A DNA stretch of 64,000 nt from NCBI GenBank assembly GCA_016719565.1, contig JADJYU010000010.1, forward strand, positions 248,001 to 312,000. The letters run 5' to 3'. Shown here piece after piece: positions 8,358 through 17,752 of the stretch. The stretch comes from Ignavibacteria bacterium (GTDB lineage: Bacteria; Bacteroidota; Ignavibacteria; Tepidaquicellales; Tepidaquicellaceae). The notes under the pieces are model-generated. The model was given only the letters and a program-made list of their open reading frames with translations. It was not told where the DNA came from and ran no database searches. Numbering within the stretch: position 1 is the first letter of the stretch; each line of letters starts with the position of its first letter. The translations under genes and the position numbers were made by a program.

Positions 8358-9866
8358 ATGTCAAAGAAATCAATAATTTTTGCTGGATTGCTGCTGGTAA
8401 TTGCCTTATCTTTCGGAGGTTTACTTATAGCAAATTTTGGCAATGTTAAACAAATAATTGCAAGTTCTCAGATTGAATATAAAACTACCCCACCTATTCC
8501 GAATGTTAGTCAGGAAATCAAAAACCTGAATGAAGCATTTGTTGAAATAGCAAAATCTGTAACTCCCGCTGTTGCATATATAGAAGTTACTACAAGTAGT
8601 TCTGAGGGAGATGAGCAGAATCCGGGATTCCAAATGCCGTTTGATTTTGGTCCTGACTTCAAAATGCCTGAAAATGGTCCTTCCAGAGGGAGCGGATCAG
8701 GAATTATAATCAGTAATGACGGATATATAATGACTAATAATCATGTTATAAAAAATGCTACAGATAACGGAATTAAAGTTAAGCTTACCGATAAAAGAGA
8801 ATTTAATGCTAAGCTAATTGGGGTCGATCCGAATACAGATGTTGCGGTTATTAAAATTGAAGCTTCTGATCTGATGGTTGCGTCAATTGGTAATTCTGAT
8901 GATGTACAGGTTGGTCAGTGGGTTGTTGCAATTGGAAATCCACTCGGACTAAACAGCACTGTAACTGCTGGCATTGTCTCTGCACTCGGTAGAAACATAC
9001 AGATGGGTGGAGACAGTTATGCAATTAATAATTTTATTCAGACTGATGCAGCAATAAATCCTGGTAACAGCGGAGGTGCATTAGTAGATATAAACGGTTC
9101 TGTAATTGGAGTAAATACGGCAATAAAAACAACCAACGGTTATTATCAGGGATATGGCTTTGCAATTCCAATAAATTTAGCAAAAACCGTTGCAACTGAA
9201 TTAATAAAAAGCGGTAAAATTTCTCGCGGTTATATTGGAGTTTCGATAAAAGACGTGGATATAAAAGAAGCTAAAGGACTTGGACTGGATAAAGCAAAAG
9301 GTGTATTAGTACAGGATGTGTTAGCCGGAGGTGCCGGAGATGATGCAGGTTTAAAAGTCGGGGATGTTATTTTATCTGTTAACAGTAAAGAAGTAAATGC
9401 GGCAAATGAATTACAGACTATAATCGGATCTCAAAGACCCGGTGATATTGTAGATCTGAAAATATTCAGAGATGGAAATGAGATCGATAAAAAAGTTACG
9501 CTAAAGCCAAGATCTGAATCAAGTAATCAAACAGCTCAAAATACTACACCGAAAAACGAAAATTTAGATTTAAATTCAAAGAGTTTTGAATCTATTGGAT
9601 TAACTGTTACGGAATTAAACAGTGATTTAAAAAGTAAATTTTCTGTTGATAACGGAGTCTATATTCAGTCAGTAAAAAGATTTTCAGAAGCATTTGACAG
9701 AGGATTGCGTGAAGGATTGGTAATTATAGAAGCAGATAAACAGGAAATTAGTGATATTTCTCAATTTAACAGTATACTTGAGGGTAAATCAAAAGGTGAT
9801 ATAATAGTTTTTAAAGTTAAAACTCAGGATGGTTTGGTAAGACTTATTGCAGTAGAAGTAGAATAA
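8358..9866 (+). CDS. Do/DegP-like periplasmic serine protease (HtrA family)
   Basis: The 502-residue protein has an N-terminal membrane anchor or signal (residues 6-27), a trypsin-like domain with catalytic triad His129 (NNHVI), Asp161 (NTDVAVIK) and Ser238 (NPGNSGGA), then two PDZ domains (about 280-385 and 410-500). It would degrade or refold damaged envelope proteins. Length and two-PDZ layout match DegP/DegQ. It is preceded by a strong ribosome binding site and followed by a strong terminator, so it is probably monocistronic or the last gene of the recO unit. It makes sense next to genes for heavily exported surface proteins. Confidence 0.95.
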   Translation: MSKKSIIFAGLLLVIALSFGGLLIANFGNVKQIIASSQIEYKTTPPIPNVSQEIKNLNEAFVEIAKSVTPAVAYIEVTTSSSEGDEQNPGFQMPFDFGPDFKMPENGPSRGSGSGIIISNDGYIMTNNHVIKNATDNGIKVKLTDKREFNAKLIGVDPNTDVAVIKIEASDLMVASIGNSDDVQVGQWVVAIGNPLGLNSTVTAGIVSALGRNIQMGGDSYAINNFIQTDAAINPGNSGGALVDINGSVIGVNTAIKTTNGYYQGYGFAIPINLAKTVATELIKSGKISRGYIGVSIKDVDIKEAKGLGLDKAKGVLVQDVLAGGAGDDAGLKVGDVILSVNSKEVNAANELQTIIGSQRPGDIVDLKIFRDGNEIDKKVTLKPRSESSNQTAQNTTPKNENLDLNSKSFESIGLTVTELNSDLKSKFSVDNGVYIQSVKRFSEAFDRGLREGLVIIEADKQEISDISQFNSILEGKSKGDIIVFKVKTQDGLVRLIAVEVE

Positions 9867-9874
9867 TTTAATAA

Positions 9875-9916
9875 AATAAGTTCCGGAATAATATTCCGGA
9901 ACTTATTAATTTTTTT
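9875..9916 (+). terminator. Rho-independent terminator
   Basis: A perfect 15-bp stem (aataagttccggaat and its complement) with a 3-base loop is followed by a T run, 9 bases after the protease stop codon. Confidence 0.85.
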
Positions 9917-9961
9917 CAAGTAAAACCATAATCTGACATTGATTCTTTATATTAATTTATT

Positions 9962-9969
9962 TAAATTTG
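9962..9969 (+). promoter_or_regulatory. -7 box (TAAATTTG)
   Basis: A TAnnTTTG match lies 10 bases before the ATG at 9980, just past the previous gene's terminator. It implies a very short leader. Confidence 0.4.
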
Positions 9970-9979
9970 TTTAAGAAAT

Positions 9980-10372
9980 ATGATGAAAACATTAATAATA
10001 CCTTTAATAATATTTATAGTAAGTTTAAGCATTAACATAAATGCTGAAGCTAACAATAATCTAAATGAAGTTGGAAAAGCCGGTGCTAAAAATACATCCG
10101 GAATTTCAGATGATTATAAACTTTATCAGAATTTCCCAAATCCTTTCAATCCTGCAACAATTATAAACTACAAAATTAACCAAAGCGGATTTGTTACTCT
10201 TAATGTATATAATCTGGTTGGTCAGGTCGTTAAAACACTTGTAAATGATTATCAGGAACCCGGTACATACAGCAGACAGTTCGATGCTTCTGAGCTTTCA
10301 GCCGGTGTTTACTTATACAAATTACAGGTAAACAATTTTACTTCTGTAAAAAGAATGACTCTTATAAAATAA
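9980..10372 (+). CDS. Minimal T9SS sorting-domain protein
   Basis: The 130-residue product consists of a signal peptide (residues 1-22), a linker of about 20 residues and then an almost complete type A T9SS sorting domain: YQNFPNPFNPAT, GFVTLNVYNLVGQ, ELSAGVYLYKLQ and the terminal VKRMTLIK. There is practically no cargo domain. The sorting domain normally directs export through the outer membrane and is cleaved off, so what this protein delivers is unclear. It has its own promoter-like box and is followed 35 bases later by another T9SS protein. It could be a remnant of a larger gene or a genuine mini-protein. Confidence 0.75.
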   Translation: MMKTLIIPLIIFIVSLSININAEANNNLNEVGKAGAKNTSGISDDYKLYQNFPNPFNPATIINYKINQSGFVTLNVYNLVGQVVKTLVNDYQEPGTYSRQFDASELSAGVYLYKLQVNNFTSVKRMTLIK

Positions 10373-10407
10373 AAGTAATTCTTTTTATTCTTCAAAATTT
10401 TAATTAC

Positions 10408-11304
10408 ATGAAAATATCAATTTTTATATTTGGAATAATTTTTATTTTAATTATTTCAAACAGCACTATTGCACAAGGCATTGTAATAGATGATTTCTCT
10501 CAAAAAATTATGCCCGGTTGGATTTGGGGAGGTTTAGAAATGAAATATTCCCATGAAGAGGATAATAAAGAAAATGGATTTGCAGAGATTTTTTCAAATG
10601 AAAGTATGAAAGCTAACAGCTATGCAGGAAAAATATTCCTCCAGAAATCACATACATTTACAGTCGGAAACTTTGTCAATGCAATGATAAAAGGTCTAAA
10701 TAATGACGCATATGTTAAAATTCAATTGGTATATGATGTTGATAATAACAGTACATATAATGAAGATGAAGATCTTATCCTAGAATCAAATCAAATATCT
10801 CTGGATTTTGACGGTTGGAAAGAAGTTAAGGTAAAACTTGATCAGGATAATTTTAAAATTGTATCCAAGCATATGGATAATTTTGAAGTTACTGAAGATA
10901 ATATTTTTGGAATTCAGTTTGATTTTATGACAGGAAAGAATTTCAAAGAATCAAAATTTGAATCAGGAATAGCTCTTATATCTGAAATACAGAATAAAGA
11001 AATTACTTATGATTCTGAAGGTCCTGTATCAACAAATAAAGAATCTTATTTTAATACAAAAAATAATCCAAACCCATTTAAAAATTCTACTACAATCACA
11101 TACATTTTACCTAACTCAACAAATGTAAACATTACAGTTTATGACAGATTAGGAAAAGAAGTGGTTAATCTTATTAGTCAGGATCAGTCTGCAGGTGAAC
11201 ACTCAGTAGAATTTGTTTCAGATGACTATCCAAACGGTATTTATTTTTACCGTATAAAAACTCCCGAAAAGACTGAAGTCAGGAAAATGCTACTTTCCCG
11301 TTAG
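10408..11304 (+). CDS. T9SS-exported protein with unknown N-terminal domain
   Basis: The 298-residue protein has a signal peptide (residues 1-22), a beta-rich domain of about 180 residues and a C-terminal T9SS sorting domain (NNPNPFKNSTTITY, then YPNGIYFYRIK and VRKMLLSR). The N-terminal domain has a carbohydrate-binding-module-like flavour (DDFSQKIMPGWIWGG near the start, DGWKEVKVKLDQDNF later), but no catalytic residues are recognised. It is predicted to be surface-attached or secreted. Its motif is the variant NPNPFK rather than YPNPFNP. Confidence 0.7.
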   Translation: MKISIFIFGIIFILIISNSTIAQGIVIDDFSQKIMPGWIWGGLEMKYSHEEDNKENGFAEIFSNESMKANSYAGKIFLQKSHTFTVGNFVNAMIKGLNNDAYVKIQLVYDVDNNSTYNEDEDLILESNQISLDFDGWKEVKVKLDQDNFKIVSKHMDNFEVTEDNIFGIQFDFMTGKNFKESKFESGIALISEIQNKEITYDSEGPVSTNKESYFNTKNNPNPFKNSTTITYILPNSTNVNITVYDRLGKEVVNLISQDQSAGEHSVEFVSDDYPNGIYFYRIKTPEKTEVRKMLLSR

Positions 11305-11319
11305 TACAATAAATATTAT

Positions 11320-12822
11320 TTACTTAACAACTTCAATTCCTGCCGGAAATGAAGCCATTTCAATTCTGTTTTCAAGTAATGAAAAATTCGACATTTGAAT
11401 TATTCTGGTAACACCGATTTTTGTACTTCCAACCGTTGGATGGTGTCCGTCAAATCCTGACTGTGTCTCACATGCAATGATCGCATATTGACCATCTTTT
11501 GTAAAATCCACACCATGAGGCTGAATTCCCACACCGGTAATAGTTGATATTATTGAAAGAGTATTAGTATTAATTACTGATACTGTGTTATTATTTCTGT
11601 TACATGTGAAAAGATAATTCCCGTCATTTGATATTTTAATCAGAAGCGGATATGAATTATTCCCAAGATATATCTGACTTATCAATGTCAGATCATCAGC
11701 CCTGTATACTCTTATTTCATTTGAACCTCTGCAAGATACGAATAGTTTGGATTCATCATGTGATAAGACAATCTGATAAGGTTTAAAATTTCCAGTACCC
11801 TGCCCGTTAGGCGGGACACTCGGATCAATTGGTTCCTTTATTACAGTAGTATCCGAATTAATGAATGTGTCTGTGTTAATCTTAAACAAATACTCCCCTA
11901 TTTCAGATGCTATATATAACTGACTTCCGTCAGCTGTTAAAGCCATTCCGTGCGGAGCTGTCAATTTTTGATCCTGAAAAACGCCTGTAATTTGCATTGG
12001 TGAATTAGCGTTAAATCTTCTTATAACTCTTTCAGATCCGGATGCATCAAAATTAGTCACATAGCCTTTGGAACCGTCAGGAGAAATTTCAATATGTGCT
12101 GGATTCAATCCGATTTGTAATCTGTCCAGTTTTGAAAAAGGGTAATCAGTATTAATATCAAATTTTTCTATATAACCTTCCTGAATTAGAGATATATAAA
12201 AGAAATTTTTATCCGGACTTACTTTTATATAATGAGGTGCATCTAGCTGACCTGACCTGCCACCGACCGGGATAAGTCTTAAAACTCTTTTAGAGTCGGA
12301 GTCCAAAACAGCGACTACATCAGATGCCTGGTTTGTAATAAATGTTTTATCAAGTTTAGATACATTTATAAAAGCTACCTGTCCGTCGGCGCTCTTCGCT
12401 CCCTGATCGATCCAATTCTTTATCTCTGTTACATTTTGCGGGTCAATTTTGTGAAACTCAGAAAATGCAATATTAGATACAGGACCTGCAAGTGTGTCAT
12501 TATTAATCACTCCATAAAGATGAGACCAAAATCCGTTATATGGAATTATCATTGTGCCGTTATCTGAACCATTCATAGCTTTTTGCCAGTCAACTAAATT
12601 CATGCCGCCTGAATTTTCATTTCCATGACATGATGGAGTACTGCATGAAATATTATTACTTGTGACCGGAGGGTTAAAAATCGCTTCAATTTCCGACGGA
12701 GATTTAACGACATCAGGATTATTATTTACAAAATCCTGCTCACATGAATTAAAAAAAACTGCAAATAAAAAAACTGTAATTGTTATAATTTTTCTGAAGT
12801 ATTTCATTAAGTATTCAGTCAT
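11320..12822 (-). CDS. Beta-propeller lipoprotein with one c-type heme-like site
   Basis: The 500-residue protein has a signal peptide with lipobox FNSC near residue 27. It then shows a single CSTPSCH motif (CX4CH) near residue 59 followed by GNENSGGMNL, a layout seen in cytochrome-like domains fused to propellers. From about residue 150 there are seven YVTN/YncE-type repeats (for example VVAVLDSDSKRVLRL, NNNTVSVINTNTLSII). CX4CH is an unusual heme-binding spacing, so heme attachment is not certain. The ATG at 12807 (MKYFRK) is the likelier start because it gives a compact signal peptide and removes the overlap with the upstream thioesterase. Confidence 0.75.
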   Translation of the reverse strand: MTEYLMKYFRKIITITVFLFAVFFNSCEQDFVNNNPDVVKSPSEIEAIFNPPVTSNNISCSTPSCHGNENSGGMNLVDWQKAMNGSDNGTMIIPYNGFWSHLYGVINNDTLAGPVSNIAFSEFHKIDPQNVTEIKNWIDQGAKSADGQVAFINVSKLDKTFITNQASDVVAVLDSDSKRVLRLIPVGGRSGQLDAPHYIKVSPDKNFFYISLIQEGYIEKFDINTDYPFSKLDRLQIGLNPAHIEISPDGSKGYVTNFDASGSERVIRRFNANSPMQITGVFQDQKLTAPHGMALTADGSQLYIASEIGEYLFKINTDTFINSDTTVIKEPIDPSVPPNGQGTGNFKPYQIVLSHDESKLFVSCRGSNEIRVYRADDLTLISQIYLGNNSYPLLIKISNDGNYLFTCNRNNNTVSVINTNTLSIISTITGVGIQPHGVDFTKDGQYAIIACETQSGFDGHHPTVGSTKIGVTRIIQMSNFSLLENRIEMASFPAGIEVVK

Positions 12823-13264
12823 TTTTTTTAATTATTAAATTGTTCTCAAATGATTTTATTTCATTCACAAACTTTTCTTTCAAAGTTTCGGGGCGGTTAA
12901 AATTATCAAGATTGACAAGGATACCATTTGCTTTAGAAATAATTGTTCCATTATTTTGATTTGTAATCAATTGCTCGAAGCAAAAACTAGAATTTTTAAT
13001 CCAGGAAATACGGGTATGTACATTTAGAATATCATCAAGATATGCATATGAAATATAATCAACTTCGTTCCTGACAACTACTACTTTTAATCCGTCATCA
13101 AATACGCCGGTTTTATTTATTTTGTAACCGAAATTTCTTCTGTATTCTACCCTGCCAACTTCATAATATTTAAAATAGTTCATGTTGTGTACAATTCCCT
13201 GAGAATCCACGTCGAAAGTTCTCACCCTAAGGCTGATAATATGTTTAAAATCTTCTAGGTTCAA
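12815..13264 (-). CDS. Acyl-CoA thioesterase, 4HBT/YbgC type
   Basis: The 149-residue hotdog-fold protein has the conserved active-site segment RTFDVDSQGIVHNMNYFKYYEVGR-type sequence near residues 13-36, with the catalytic Asp in DSQGIVHN. It hydrolyses acyl-CoA thioesters in the cytoplasm. The physiological substrate is not evident. It is followed directly by the propeller lipoprotein gene, with overlapping ends if that gene starts at its first ATG. Length is normal for the family. Confidence 0.85.
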   Translation of the reverse strand: MNLEDFKHIISLRVRTFDVDSQGIVHNMNYFKYYEVGRVEYRRNFGYKINKTGVFDDGLKVVVVRNEVDYISYAYLDDILNVHTRISWIKNSSFCFEQLITNQNNGTIISKANGILVNLDNFNRPETLKEKFVNEIKSFENNLIIKKND

Positions 13265-13348
13265 ATTGAAATCAAATTATAAAATATTTTTTTTATTATA
13301 TATTCAAATTTAATTATTAACTTACTTATTTCTTTATAACTTAATTCT

Positions 13349-13356
13349 TATATTTG
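13349..13356 (+). promoter_or_regulatory. -7 box (TATATTTG) of the arginase gene
   Basis: An exact TAnnTTTG box ends 4 bases before the arginase ATG at 13361. If it is used, transcription starts at or next to the start codon. No clear -33 TTG is seen at the expected distance. Confidence 0.45.
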
Positions 13357-13360
13357 CAGC

Positions 13361-14299
13361 ATGATAAATAAAAATAAAGTAGTAAATAAAAAAATAGCGT
13401 TAATTGGTTTTCCAATGGATCTCGGCGCTGACAGAAGAGGAGTTGATATGGGACCTTCTGCTATTCGCTATGAAAATCTAGAAGAGAAATTAGAAAAGTT
13501 CGGATATAAAGTAACCGATTTCGGAGATATTGATATTAACATTTCAGAAACTCAGAAAATTAAAAATTCAAAACTGAAGTATCTACCTGAAATTACAAAA
13601 ACTTCGAAGATCCTTGCAAATAAGATTGAAAGTCTTTTAGAGAAAAAATATTTTACTTTGATTCTCGGCGGAGATCATTCGACTGCAATCGGTTCCATAG
13701 CAGGTATTTCAAGTTACTGCAGAAAGCATAATAAAACTCTCGGAGTTATTTGGATAGATGCACATGCAGATATGAATACTGAACTGACTACCCCATCGGG
13801 AAACATTCATGGAATGCCGCTTGCTATTGCTCTTGGTCTTGGTGAGAAAAGTCTGACTCATTTAAATGGATTTTCCCCAAAATTAATTAAGGAGAATGTT
13901 GCATTGATCGGAATCCGTGATGTGGATTTTAACGAAGCTGAAACAGTAAAAAAAATGGACTTAAATGTTTATACTATGACTGATGTTGATAAAATGGGGA
14001 TTCACAGAATAATTGCAAAAGTTTTGGGTGATTTTAAAAACCGTGTTGATCATATACACATCAGCTTTGACATGGATGGTATTGATCCGGATCTTGCTCA
14101 GGGAGTCGGAACTCCTGTTCCCGGTGGTCTAACATACAGGGAATCACAACTTTTAATGGAAATGGTTGCTGACTGCGGCTGTATGAGTTCCCTTGAGATA
14201 CTTGAAGTTAATCCAATACTTGATTCGAAAAATAAAACAGCCTTCCTTGCAACAGAATTAATTTTATCAGCGCTTGGCAAATCAACTCTTTACGATTGA
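13361..14299 (+). CDS. rocF: Arginase
   Basis: The 312-residue protein shows all three ureohydrolase metal-site motifs: GGDHS near residue 103, DAHAD at 133-137 and SFDMDGIDPD near 233. The N-terminus (KIALIGFPMDLGADRRGVDMGP) and length match true arginases rather than agmatinases. It hydrolyses arginine to ornithine and urea using two manganese ions in the cytoplasm. The gene stands alone between convergent and divergent neighbours and appears to have its own promoter box immediately upstream, suggesting a leaderless transcript. No urease or ornithine-using gene is adjacent. Confidence 0.93.
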   Translation: MINKNKVVNKKIALIGFPMDLGADRRGVDMGPSAIRYENLEEKLEKFGYKVTDFGDIDINISETQKIKNSKLKYLPEITKTSKILANKIESLLEKKYFTLILGGDHSTAIGSIAGISSYCRKHNKTLGVIWIDAHADMNTELTTPSGNIHGMPLAIALGLGEKSLTHLNGFSPKLIKENVALIGIRDVDFNEAETVKKMDLNVYTMTDVDKMGIHRIIAKVLGDFKNRVDHIHISFDMDGIDPDLAQGVGTPVPGGLTYRESQLLMEMVADCGCMSSLEILEVNPILDSKNKTAFLATELILSALGKSTLYD

Positions 14300-14317
14300 T
14301 TATTTATTTTATATAGT

Positions 14318-16964
14318 TTACTTGATCAGCTTTCTCAGTTTATTTAATTTATTTTCCGCATCTTCCTGCTTTTTCCGTTCCGCATTAATTACAGATTCAG
14401 ATGCTTTAGCAAGAAAATTTTCATTGGTAAGTTTTTTATTCAGTGCGGAAAGATATGATTCAATATTTTCCAGCTCCTTTTTAACCTTTTCATTGTTTGA
14501 CGATAGATCTTTAACATCTTCAGCAGGCAGACAAATTTCAAATTTGTTTACAACAGAATTCAAATAATTTACTTCTTCATTTTTAAAAAATTCGATTTTT
14601 ATATCTTCAAGATTACAAAGTTTTAAAATGTAAGTATTGAATTCAGCGAGAAGTGCAGATGCATTCTCATCTCCGGGCAATATGTACGCTGTTAGCTTTT
14701 TAGAGGCAGGAATTCCGTTAGTTGCTTTTAAATTTCTTATCGATATTACAATTTCCTTTACCTCTTCAAATTTTTTCTCGAATTCATTATTAATTTTTGA
14801 CGTATCATATTCTGCAATAATTTCCTTTGAAATGCTCTTGTCATCTCTGCCGTCTTCAAGAACATGCCATAATTCTTCAGTTACATATGGTATTACGGGA
14901 TGAAGAATTTTAAGTATGCTTTCGAAATAGTATAATGCTTTGTTTATTATTAAATTTCCGTTCTTAGGATTATCGTTAAGCTTGATTTTCATTAATTCTA
15001 TATACCAGTCGCAAAAATCACTCCAAACAAAGTTATATAGAGTCTTGGAATATTCATTAATTTTGTATTCCTTTAAATATTTTTCTGCATTTTGCAAAGT
15101 GGAATTGAATCTGCTTTCCATCCATACATCAATAAGATCATCCTTATAATTATTTATTGCATCATTAGCGGAAATGTTTTCGGAAAATTTTTCTTTTGTC
15201 ATTAAAAGAAATCTTCCTGCATTCCACAGTTTTGTAATGAAATTTCTGCCGATCTGTGTTTTCTCTTCTTCAAATAATACATCATTTCCAAGCGGAGCTA
15301 TATAAATAATTGTAAATCTAAGCGCATCAGTTCCGTATTTTTCCATCAGCTCAATTGCATCTGAATAATTTCCAAGAGTCTTTGACATTTTCACTCCCTT
15401 TCCGTCTCTTATAGTCGAATGAAAATACACATCGCTGAAAGGAATTTTACCCGTATATTCAAGGCCTGACATGATCATTCTCGCAACCCAAAGAAATATA
15501 ATTTCCGGTCCGGTTGAGAGAAAATCCGTAGGATAATAATACTGCAGATTTTTGTTTTCTTTATCAGACTCATCATTAGACCAGCCAAATACACTCAAAG
15601 GCCATAACCATGAAGAAAACCAGGTATCCAGTACATCTTCATCCTGCGTCCAATTCTCAATATCCTGAGGAGGGGTAATTTCGCAATATATCTCGCTTGT
15701 TTCCTTATGATACCATATAGGTATCTGATGTCCCCACCAAAGTTGCCTCGATATACACCAGTCCCTGATATTTTCCATCCAGTGAAAATAAACTTTAATG
15801 TATCTTTCCGGATAAAATCTGATTTCACCATTTCTGACTACTTCTATTGCAGGCTCTGCGAGTTTCTTCATTGAAACAAACCATTGCTCAGATAAATAAG
15901 GCTCGATTATCGCTTTTGTCCTGTCAGAAAAAGCAACATTATGAGTGTAATCTTCGATTTTTTCAATTAAACCATATTCTTCTAACTTTTTACTATTGCC
16001 TTCCGGGCTCTATGAATTTCCATACCTGAAAATTCGCCGGTAAGATCATTTAAAGTCGAATCTTTATTTAAAACTGTTACTGCCTTTAAATTATGACGTT
16101 GCCCTATTTCGAAATCATTGATATCATGCGCAGGAGTAATCTTCAAAGCACCTGTTCCAAATTCTTTGTCTACATATTTATCAAAAACTATTGGTATATT
16201 TTTATTTACCAAAGGAAGGCTAACTTCTTTGTTTATCAAATATTTATATCTTATATCCTCAGGATTTACTGCGACACCTGTATCTCCGAACATTGTTTCA
16301 GGTCTTGTTGTGGCAATTGTAACATGGCCATCTGAATTTACTATTTTATACTTAATGTAATATAGTTTTTCATTTCTTTCTTCGTAAAATATTTCGTCAT
16401 CACTAACTGCTGTTTGAGATGCAGGATCCCAGTTGACAATTCTGTTTCCTCTGTAAATTAAACCTTTTTTATAAAGATCTACAAATACTTTTTTACATTT
16501 AAAGAAAGCCCGTCATCCAGCGTAAACCTCTCTTTAGACCAGTCAACTGAAGCGCCGAGTTTTCTTAACTGTTTTAATATTACTCCACCGTTTTTTTCTT
16601 TCCAGTCCCACACCAGATTAACAAAATTTTCTCTTCCGAGATCATGTTTGTTTTTCCCTTCTTTGGCAAGTTCCTTTTCCACCATAACTTGTGTGGCAAT
16701 TCCTGCATGATCCATTCCGGGTACCCAGCAAACTTCAAATCCCTGCATTCTTTTCCACCGGCAGTATATATCCTGAATTGTATTATTAAACATGTGTCCA
16801 AAATGTAAAATCCCGGTTACATTAGGCGGAGGAATTACAACAGAATATTTTTTCTTTTTGGGATTTGGATGTGATTCATAGACTTTATTTTTTTCCCAAA
16901 ACTCCTGCCACTTCTTTTCTGAATCTTCAAAATTATAATTTTTTTCAATTTCATTTACTTTCAC
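14318..16964 (-). CDS. valS: Valyl-tRNA synthetase, reading frame broken twice by single-base losses
   Basis: Three overlapping frames together give one complete class I synthetase of about 883 residues. The HIGH-type motif HFGHM is in the first piece (16964 to about 16489), the editing domain is in the middle piece, and KMSKT plus the anticodon domain and C-terminal coiled coil (ERKKQEDAENKLNKL) are in the last piece (to 14318). The frame is lost in a run of six T at 16489-16494 and five T at 15987-15991 (plus strand). Adding one base at each restores GTA-AAA-AAA-GTA and GTA-AAA-AAG-TTA with normal family sequence around both. The gene is essential, so assembly error is likelier than decay. 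The signature is KMSKT rather than KMSKS. It is the last gene of the mlaE-pyrB-pyrC-parA run. Confidence 0.9.
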
Positions 16965-17016
16965 TTTACTTTTAATTCCTCCTTACTGTTTTTTTCAATG
17001 ATTTCAAATGCAAGAT

Positions 17017-17745
17017 TTAAATAGCTTCTGCTCCTTCTGAATTTAATTTAAAAAGGCATAAAGGTTTTCCGTAAAATGTCGCTTCGTTTAATAAATTTGT
17101 GTTTGGAATAACTGTTTCCAGAAGATAATTACTGTACTTCATTTTCAATTCACGCTCAGATATTTTTGTAACTTTAGAATCCTTTTCATACATAGTCAGG
17201 ACTATGCCTTCTATTTTTAGATTAGGATTTGAAACATCCTTAAGCCATTCAAAATATGATATCAGCCTGTCGACCGCTTCAAGTGAAAAATGTCCAGACT
17301 TTATCGGTATAAGTATTGAATCCGATGCCACGAGAGCATTAGTCGAAATACCTTTCAGAGTAGGCGGGCAGTCAATTATTATATATTCATAAAAACCTTC
17401 TATATCCTTTAATGCGTTTTTTATAACAAGTCGGTTTTCAAGATTTTGTATGAATTTTTCATGCATGTTTACATTGTAAATATTTGAAGGCACGAAATCA
17501 AGATACTCAAGATCAGTTTTATGAATTGCAGATTTTATAGAATGTGTAAATGCAAAAATTTCAGAAAGACTAGCTTTAATTTTATCAGGAGTAAATCCAA
17601 GCGCAATAGCAGAAGCTCCGAACGGATCAACATCTATGAGCAAAGTTTTCTTCTCTGCTACTGCAAGGGAAGCTGCCAGATTAACTGCCGTAGTAGTTTT
17701 ACCTACTCCCCCTTTCGGAATACAAACTGATATTACTTTTGTCAT
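17017..17745 (-). CDS. ParA/Soj-family ATPase
   Basis: The 242-residue protein opens with the deviant Walker A box KGGVGKTTTAVNLA (residues 11-24). It has the ParA switch region LLIDVDPFGASA and the Walker B-like YIIIDCPPTL. Such ATPases form ATP-dependent dimers on DNA or membrane and position chromosomes, plasmids or protein complexes. No ParB partner or parS-like repeat is found nearby, so this is an orphan ParA-type protein whose cargo is unknown. It lies 7 bases after pyrC and 52 bases before valS, within a close-packed minus-strand run. A clean chromosomal Soj assignment would need its partner. Confidence 0.85.
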   Translation of the reverse strand: MTKVISVCIPKGGVGKTTTAVNLAASLAVAEKKTLLIDVDPFGASAIALGFTPDKIKASLSEIFAFTHSIKSAIHKTDLEYLDFVPSNIYNVNMHEKFIQNLENRLVIKNALKDIEGFYEYIIIDCPPTLKGISTNALVASDSILIPIKSGHFSLEAVDRLISYFEWLKDVSNPNLKIEGIVLTMYEKDSKVTKISERELKMKYSNYLLETVIPNTNLLNEATFYGKPLCLFKLNSEGAEAI

Positions 17746-17752
17746 AAAATTT

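Noticed and set aside
14318..16964. Three separate minus-strand genes for pieces of valyl-tRNA synthetase
   Set aside because: The pieces are consecutive parts of one protein and join after one base is added in each of two T runs, so it is one gene.
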